64,000 nt of DNA, taken from positions 248,001 through 312,000 of the forward strand of contig JAHCAI010000002.1 of assembly GCA_019634975.1 (NCBI GenBank). The letters run 5' to 3'. Source of the DNA: Burkholderiales bacterium. Lineage in GTDB: Bacteria > Pseudomonadota > Gammaproteobacteria > Burkholderiales > SG8-41. The notes under the pieces are model-generated. The model did not search any database. It was given only the letters and a program-made list of their open reading frames with translations, and had not been told where the DNA came from. Position numbers and translations under genes: made by a program. Position 1 is the first letter of the stretch; each line of letters begins with the position of its first letter. This document shows, piece by piece, positions 59,459 through 64,000 of the stretch.

Positions 59459-59480
59459 ACATTATCAGGAGAAATTTCAC

Positions 59481-60374
59481 ATGATGAGCAAAGGGAAGCA
59501 GTTCAAGGAACTGATCAATAGCAAGGAAATCCTGATCCAGCCCGGCGTCTACGACGGCTACAGCGTGCGTCTGGTCGAGCAGGCCGGTTTCAGGACGGCG
59601 TCGATCTCCGGCGCCGGCGTCTCGGAGAGCCGCATGGGCTGGGCCGACCGCGGCGTGATGACTTTCGAGGAGAATCTCAACAATGCGCGGCGGCTCGCGG
59701 ATTGCTCCGATTTGCTGCTGCGCGCCGACGCCGATACCGGCTACGGCAACGCGATGACGGTGCACTTTGTCGTGCGCGCATTCGAGAAGGCCGGCATGGC
59801 CGCGCTGATGATCGAGGACCAGGTCTGGCCCAAGCGCTGCGGCCACATGGCCGGCAAGGCCTGCATACCCGCCGAGGAGATGGTGCAGAAGGTCAAGGCC
59901 GCGGTGGACGCGCGCCGCGACAACGACTTCGTCATCGTCTCGCGCACCGATGCCGCCGGCCCCCATGGCGTCGACGAGGCGATACGCCGCCTGAACCTGT
60001 ACGCCGAGGCCGGCGCCGACGTGATGTATGCCGATGCCCTGCTGTCGAAGGAGGACATCGCCAAGGTGGCGAAAAACGTGCCCAAGCCGCTGATCGTCAA
60101 CATGGGGCTGGGCATGCGCCCGCGCAAGACCACACCGCTGATGAGCCCTAAGCAACTGCAGGACATCGGTGTCGCCGCCGTGAGTTATCCGCGCCTGCTG
60201 ACCACTGCCGCGCTGCGCGGCATGATGAACGCGCTGGCGGTGTTCAAGGACGAGGTCGTCGGCCAGAACAAGGTGGTTGAACGCACCGACCTGCAGGTCG
60301 GCTTCGAGGAGCTCAATGACCTGATGGGCATGAAATTCCTGGATCAGCTGGAAGAGAAATACAAGGGGGGCTGA
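59481..60374 (+). CDS. Isocitrate lyase/PEP mutase-family enzyme, copy B
   Basis: 297-aa paralog of the divergent neighbour. It keeps the metal site RADADTGYGN and the lyase loop EDQVWPKRCGHMAGK with its cysteine, and has a later TDAAGPHGVDEAIRRLNLY. The start follows TCAGGAGAAATTTCAC. The two copies differ clearly (for example VWPKRCGHM against VAPKRCGHV), so they may act on different hydroxy acids or form a heteromer. It is followed by a heptamer-repeat region and the aconitase-type genes on the same strand. Confidence 0.86.
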   Translation: MMSKGKQFKELINSKEILIQPGVYDGYSVRLVEQAGFRTASISGAGVSESRMGWADRGVMTFEENLNNARRLADCSDLLLRADADTGYGNAMTVHFVVRAFEKAGMAALMIEDQVWPKRCGHMAGKACIPAEEMVQKVKAAVDARRDNDFVIVSRTDAAGPHGVDEAIRRLNLYAEAGADVMYADALLSKEDIAKVAKNVPKPLIVNMGLGMRPRKTTPLMSPKQLQDIGVAAVSYPRLLTTAALRGMMNALAVFKDEVVGQNKVVERTDLQVGFEELNDLMGMKFLDQLEEKYKGG

Positions 60375-60389
60375 TCAACGGCAGAACCC

Positions 60390-60488
60390 GTGATTGGGTG
60401 ATTAAGTGATCAGGTGATTGGCGCGTCCGGGACCCCGTTTCCACCCACCAATTACCAGTTACCAATCACCAGTCACCAGTCACCAGCC
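60390..60488. repeat. Heptamer-repeat inverted element
   Basis: The right half holds six head-to-tail 7-mers of the form ACCARYY (ACCAATT, ACCAGTT, ACCAATC, ACCAGTC twice, ACCAGCC) at 60447-60488. The left half (60390-60421) carries TGATTGGGTGATTAAGTGAT, which is roughly complementary. The whole could form a long imperfect hairpin just before the aconitase-type gene. Confidence 0.6.
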
Positions 60489-60521
60489 CCCCATCACTCA
60501 TCAGTCCGAAAGGTGCCATCC

Positions 60522-61778
60522 ATGGGCATGACCATTGCCGAGAAGATTCTTGCCGCAAAAAGCGGCCGCAAAACCGTGGCGCCGGGCGATGTGGTCACGG
60601 TCGATGTCGACACCGTGATCCTGTTCGACAACAACTTCATGCCGAACAACTGGCGCGACATCCTGAAGGTTGCCGATCCGGAGAAAATCGTTGTGACTTT
60701 CGATCATCGCGTGCCGGCGCCGACGCAGCAGGCTGCGGCGGCCCAGGTCACCGGCCGCGCCTTCGTCAAGAAGTTCGGCATCCGGCGTTTCCACGACGTC
60801 GGCCACAACCAGGGCATCAGCCACCAGCTGGTGGCTGATTACGGCTATGCGCTGCCGGGCTCGGTGCTGCTGTGCAGCGATTCCCACACCTGCAGCGCCG
60901 GCGTGTTCAACTGCCTCGCGCGCGGCGTCGGCGGACCCGACATCATCTATGCCGCGATCAAGGGCCAGACCTGGTTCCGCTGCGGCGAAACCGTGCGCTA
61001 CGAGCTGAGCGGCAAGCTGTCGCCGGCGGTCACCGCGAAGGACGCCTTCCTGCAGATCGCCGGCGTGCACGGCGCGCATGCGACGATGAATGTCGAATAC
61101 GGCGGACCGGGACTGGCCGATCTGTCGGTCAACGCGCGCAAGACCATGGCCGCTATGTCGGCCGAGCTGTCGGCGGAGTTCGCGACCTTCGAGGCGGATG
61201 ACAGGCTCGCTGAATGGATGCGTGCGCGCAACCCGGCGCCGTTCCAGCCGGTCAAGCCGGATCCCGATGCCCAATACCTCGCGGTGCGCGCGGTTGACCT
61301 GTCCGGCCTCGAGCCGCTGGTCGCGCTGCCCGACAGCGTGGTCAACAACTCGCGGCCGGTGGGCGAGGCTGCAGGCACGCGCATCGACCAGGCCTATATC
61401 GGTTCCTGCGCCAACGGTACTCAGGACGACATCGAGCTGGCGGCGAGCGTGGTGAAGGGCCGCCGGGTCGCGCCGGGCGTGCGCTTCATCGTCACGCCGG
61501 CTTCACAGGTTGTGTATCGCGACGTGGTCGCCAGCGGCGCAGTGCAAACGCTGCTCGAGGCCGGCGCGATGATCGCGCCGCCGACCTGCGGCGCCTGCGG
61601 CGGCGGCCACATGGGCGTGCTCGGGCCGGAGGAGGTCTGCATCACCTCCAGCACGCGCAACTTCAAGGGCCGCATGGGCGATCCGAGTGCACAGGTTTGG
61701 ATGGCCTCGCCGGCGACGGTCGCGGCCTCTGCGCTGACCGGCACGATCACCGATCCGCGGGAGTTTTTGGGTAATTAG
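60522..61778 (+). CDS. Aconitase-superfamily hydratase, large subunit (LeuC/homoaconitase-like)
   Basis: 418-aa Fe-S hydratase large subunit, the short type used by 3-isopropylmalate, homoaconitate and dimethylmaleate hydratases. The 4Fe-4S cysteines are in CSDSHTCSAG, IGSCANGTQ and PTCGACGGGH. The start MGMTIAEKILAAKSG is typical; the in-frame stretch upstream is repeat. A leu-biosynthesis role is unlikely because leuA/leuB are absent and lyase and receptor genes surround it. It works with the small subunit encoded downstream. Confidence 0.88.
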   Translation: MGMTIAEKILAAKSGRKTVAPGDVVTVDVDTVILFDNNFMPNNWRDILKVADPEKIVVTFDHRVPAPTQQAAAAQVTGRAFVKKFGIRRFHDVGHNQGISHQLVADYGYALPGSVLLCSDSHTCSAGVFNCLARGVGGPDIIYAAIKGQTWFRCGETVRYELSGKLSPAVTAKDAFLQIAGVHGAHATMNVEYGGPGLADLSVNARKTMAAMSAELSAEFATFEADDRLAEWMRARNPAPFQPVKPDPDAQYLAVRAVDLSGLEPLVALPDSVVNNSRPVGEAAGTRIDQAYIGSCANGTQDDIELAASVVKGRRVAPGVRFIVTPASQVVYRDVVASGAVQTLLEAGAMIAPPTCGACGGGHMGVLGPEEVCITSSTRNFKGRMGDPSAQVWMASPATVAASALTGTITDPREFLGN

Positions 61779-61797
61779 AGATCAAAGTCAAAAGCAC

Positions 61798-61899
61798 AGC
61801 CACAGAGGTCACAGAGAGCACAGAGAACCTCAAAAACCAGATTCGGTTATGAAACAACGGTTCAGGTTTTTCTCGGTGTTCTCTGTGACCTCTGTGGCT
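61798..61899. repeat. CACAGAGG-type palindromic repeat, copy 3 (between hydratase subunit genes)
   Basis: The left arm AGCCACAGAGGTCACAGAG and the right arm CTCTGTGACCTCTGTGGCT are perfectly complementary over 19 bases, with further inner pairing (AACCTcaaaAACC against GGTTcAGGTT). It ends 16 nt before the small-subunit ATG, leaving only AAAGGGG as the ribosome site. Confidence 0.88.
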
Positions 61900-61915
61900 T
61901 AAAGGGGTTAAGACC

Positions 61916-62419
61916 ATGAATTTCAAGGCACGCGTGTGGATCGTCGGCGACAACATCAACACCGACCTGATCCTGCCCAACAAGGCTTTCTACCTGACGC
62001 ACGAGGAACAGGCCCAGTTCGTGTTCCATGCCAACCGGCCGGGCTGGGCGCAGCAGGTGCGCAAGGGCGACATCCTGATCGGCGGCCGCAATTTCGGCAT
62101 GGGTTCCAGCCGTGCTGCAGCACGCTCGCTGAAGAATCTCGGGCTTGCCTGCCTGGTTGCGGAGTCGCTGAACGGCCTGTTCCTGCGCAACTGCGTGAAC
62201 TTCGCGTTTCCGGCGCTGGAGTGCCCGGGCGTGCACGCGGCTTTCAGCGAGGGCGAGGAGGCCGAGGTCGATTTCGAGGCCGCCCGTGTGCGCAACGTCA
62301 GCCGCGGCAGCGAGCTGGCCGGCAGGCCGCTGCCGGGGCCGCTGATGGCGCTGGTGCGCGCGGGTGGCGTCTACCAGCTGCTCGAACGCGAAGGACTGAT
62401 TGCGCCGAGAGTGGCCTGA
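61916..62419 (+). CDS. Aconitase-superfamily hydratase, small subunit (LeuD-like)
   Basis: 167-aa swivelling domain. It contains DNINTDLILPNKAF and the substrate-binding GGRNFGMGSSRAAARSLKNLG, with Met where the Cys of many LeuD proteins occurs and the SSR triad conserved. The large subunit is encoded 137 bp upstream, so the pair forms a heterodimeric hydratase. Substrate is not decided by sequence; small hydroxy- or alkyl-dicarboxylates are likely. Confidence 0.88.
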   Translation: MNFKARVWIVGDNINTDLILPNKAFYLTHEEQAQFVFHANRPGWAQQVRKGDILIGGRNFGMGSSRAAARSLKNLGLACLVAESLNGLFLRNCVNFAFPALECPGVHAAFSEGEEAEVDFEAARVRNVSRGSELAGRPLPGPLMALVRAGGVYQLLEREGLIAPRVA

Positions 62420-62535
62420 GCCGCCTCGTTGACACCGAATCCGCGGCCTTTGTATAGTCCTCTGCCCATTCCGCGGGCCGTCCACAGGGCGGTCCGTGTC
62501 CACGCGGTTGCTGTCCACCCATCACGGAGAAACGC

Positions 62536-62964
62536 ATGTCCAAGATCACGCTGCAGCAGGCAAACACCCTGATCGAAAAAGCCTTCGCCAAGGCGAAGGA
62601 AATGAAAGTGAACCCCCTGGCGGTGGTGGTGCTCGATGCCTCGGGCCACATCGTCGCGGCGCAGCGCCAGGACAATGCCTCGATGTTCCGTTTCGACGTG
62701 GCGCTGGGCAAGGCCTGGGGCGCGGTGGCGATGGGCATGTCCAGCCGCGCGCTCGCGGGACGCGCCAAGGACAATCCCAATTTCATGATCACGCTGGCAT
62801 CCACGGCCCAGGGCAAGTTCCTGCCGCAGACCGGCGCAGTCGTGCTCAAGGATGCCGCCGGCAATATCGTCGGTTCCGCCGGCGCCAGCGGCGGCACCGG
62901 TGACGAGGACGAGGCGGTCTGCGCCCATGGCGCCGAACAGGCGGGGCTCAAGGCGGTCATCTGA
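62536..62964 (+). CDS. HbpS/GlcG-like protein
   Basis: 142-aa member of the GlcG/HbpS family: opening helix KITLQQANTLIEKAFAKA, FDVALGKAWGAVAMGMSSRAL, and the ending GSAGASGGTGDEDEAVCAHG with its conserved acidic and cysteine pattern. It has no signal peptide, like the family member at 18.6 kb. It starts an apparent operon with the cupin (20-bp gap) and PLP-enzyme genes. Heme or cofactor binding is known for some members only. Confidence 0.82.
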   Translation: MSKITLQQANTLIEKAFAKAKEMKVNPLAVVVLDASGHIVAAQRQDNASMFRFDVALGKAWGAVAMGMSSRALAGRAKDNPNFMITLASTAQGKFLPQTGAVVLKDAAGNIVGSAGASGGTGDEDEAVCAHGAEQAGLKAVI

Positions 62965-62984
62965 ACCCAGCGGGGAGCCACATC

Positions 62985-63437
62985 ATGTCCGATGCAGAAA
63001 CCAAGACCAAGGGCGCCGTCAAGGGCGGCAACGGCAAATTCATTTTCCCGCTGACGGAAATGGGCAAGATCGAGGCCGGCACCGGTTATTCGACGGCGAT
63101 GGGCCCGGTGGTCGAGGGCGAGCGCATGCAATGCGCGCTGGTCACCAAGGAGAAAGGCACCGGCTCGCGTCCGCACCTGCATCCCAACGAGCAGTGGAAT
63201 TACATCGTCAAGGGGCGGATGCGGGTCAAGGTCGGCGACGGCCCGGAGCAGATCTGCGGTCCCGGCACGCTGCTCTATTTCCCGGCGAACATCGTGCATT
63301 ACACGATTGCGATGCCCGAGGAGGACGCGATGTTCTTCGCGGTCAAGGACATGTCCCACGGCATCATCGGCAAGGCTGCTGACGGCACCATGGCCGGCGG
63401 CTATTACGGGCCGGAGCACGGCAAGAAGGACGCCTGA
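62985..63437 (+). CDS. Cupin-domain protein
   Basis: 150-aa single-domain cupin. The two metal-binding motifs are seen as GSRPHLHPNEQWNYIVKGRMRVKVG (first) and GPGTLLYFPANIVHYTI (second), with histidines from both motifs as likely metal ligands. Such small cupins are often isomerases, dioxygenases or sugar/acid-binding proteins; the reaction here is not known. The start of the next gene overlaps its stop by one base. Confidence 0.82.
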   Translation: MSDAETKTKGAVKGGNGKFIFPLTEMGKIEAGTGYSTAMGPVVEGERMQCALVTKEKGTGSRPHLHPNEQWNYIVKGRMRVKVGDGPEQICGPGTLLYFPANIVHYTIAMPEEDAMFFAVKDMSHGIIGKAADGTMAGGYYGPEHGKKDA

Positions 63438-64000
63438 TGCCGAAAATCCCGCCCGCGCGGCCGGGCATGGATCTCGCGGACGTCGACACTCCCGCGCTGC
63501 TCCTCGACCTCGATGCCTTTGAGCGCAACCTGCAGCGGATGAGGGAGTCGCTCGCCGGCCGCAACATCATGCTGCGGCCGCATGCGAAAAGCCACAAGTG
63601 TCCGCAGATCGCGCTGCGCCAGATCGCGCTGGGCGCGGTCGGCGTCTGCTGCCAGAAGGTCAGCGAGGCGGAGGCCATGGTCGAAGGCGGCGTGCCGGAC
63701 GTGCTGATTGCCAACGAGGTCGTCGGCATGGCAAAGCTGCGGCGGCTCGCCGCGCTGGCGAAACAGGCCAAGGTCACCGTCTGCGCCGACGACGCCGGCA
63801 ATGTGAAGGACATCGATGCCGCCGCGCACGAATTCGGCGTCGTCATCGATGTGCTGGTCGAGGTCAATGTTGGTGCCAACCGCTGCGGCGTCGAGCCCGG
63901 CGAGCCGGCGCTGAAGATTGCCCAGGCCGTTGCCGCCTGCAGGAACCTGCGCTACGCCGGGCTGCAGGCCTACCAGGGGGCGGCCCAGCATTTTCGGAGT
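63437..64000 (+). CDS. DSD1/D-threonine aldolase-family PLP enzyme (3' partial)
   Basis: The N-terminal 188 residues are visible; the gene runs past the window end. It has the alanine-racemase-type barrel of the D-threonine aldolase/D-serine dehydratase-like family: VDTPALLLDLDAFERNLQRM, then the PLP-lysine region LRPHAKSHKCPQIAL, and VLVEVNVGANRCGVEPGEP. Family members cleave or dehydrate D-3-hydroxy amino acids such as D-threonine and D-serine, with a metal. It is translationally coupled to the cupin gene. Confidence 0.85.
   Translation, partial: MPKIPPARPGMDLADVDTPALLLDLDAFERNLQRMRESLAGRNIMLRPHAKSHKCPQIALRQIALGAVGVCCQKVSEAEAMVEGGVPDVLIANEVVGMAKLRRLAALAKQAKVTVCADDAGNVKDIDAAAHEFGVVIDVLVEVNVGANRCGVEPGEPALKIAQAVAACRNLRYAGLQAYQGAAQHFRS

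Noticed and set aside
60447-60488. CRISPR array
   Set aside because: The repeated unit is only 7 bp without spacers, and no cas genes are present.
60522-62419. Leucine biosynthesis leuCD
   Set aside because: No leuA or leuB is adjacent; the genes lie with lyases, a Bug receptor and catabolic enzymes. A different hydratase role is more likely.

Overview
The window is GC-rich, densely coded and almost certainly from a betaproteobacterium, most likely a Burkholderiales or Rhodocyclales relative. Three things point there: the block order mlaFEDCB, ABC exporter, ibaG, murA, hisGDCBHAFIE, tatABC, DegS-like protease, then nearby petABC-sspAB; four Bug-type (TctC-like) solute receptors; and short-form HisG. 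No rRNA, phage, plasmid, CRISPR array or complete insertion sequence was seen. The only RNA gene found is tRNA-Thr(UGU).

Layout. 1-5.1 kb: Mla phospholipid-transport operon (mlaF cut by the window edge), an ABC-2 exporter pair split by a 295-bp multi-hairpin element, and ibaG. 5.2-7.3 kb: murA, then a convergent second MlaF-like ATPase with altered catalytic motifs. 7.5-16.1 kb: complete his operon and tatABC. 16.1-18.6 kb: DegS-like protease, Nif3-family protein and a small secreted protein. 18.6-24.5 kb: a complete tripartite tricarboxylate transport module (HbpS/GlcG-like protein, Bug receptor, TctA, TctB, TctD/TctE two-component system). 24.6-28.7 kb: cytochrome bc1 complex and sspA-sspB. 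28.9-33.0 kb: a 2-oxoglutarate oxygenase, a Tat-exported amidohydrolase and a beta-hydroxyacid dehydrogenase. 33.1-39.6 kb: tRNA-Thr, a GldA/GldF/GldG/DUF4340 ABC system, a lipoprotein and an orphan Bug receptor. 39.6-40.8 kb: repeats followed by an AT-richer Abi_C-type defence gene. 40.9-48.6 kb: three MFS transporters, a D-2-hydroxyacid dehydrogenase, a ThDP enzyme, a UPF0126 membrane protein and an unknown protein. 48.7-55.1 kb: a Bug-like protein without signal peptide coupled to an MFS carrier, then an acyl-CoA synthetase/acyl-CoA dehydrogenase/SDR operon. 55.1-57.3 kb: two YeeE/YedE half-transporters, a Crp/Fnr regulator and a DUF2892 protein sharing a candidate operator. 57.4-64.0 kb: Bug receptor, two divergent isocitrate-lyase-family enzymes, an aconitase-type hydratase pair, HbpS-like protein, cupin and a PLP enzyme cut by the window end.

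How it fits together. The first third is envelope, histidine and protein-export housekeeping. The rest looks like a scavenger of carboxylic acids: receptors, carriers, acid-CoA activation, and a hydratase plus C-C lyase set resembling the alkylmaleate-to-alkylmalate-to-pyruvate logic of nicotinate fermenters. The most unusual content is non-coding. An AT-rich ~26-bp sequence recurs at least six times, once inside the mlaC signal-peptide codons. A CACAGAGG-type palindrome occurs three times, each time 9-17 nt before a start codon. A hairpin repeat occurs twice with a compensatory stem change. The multi-hairpin element sits inside an operon. All function calls come from reading translated sequence and known family motifs; no database search was run.
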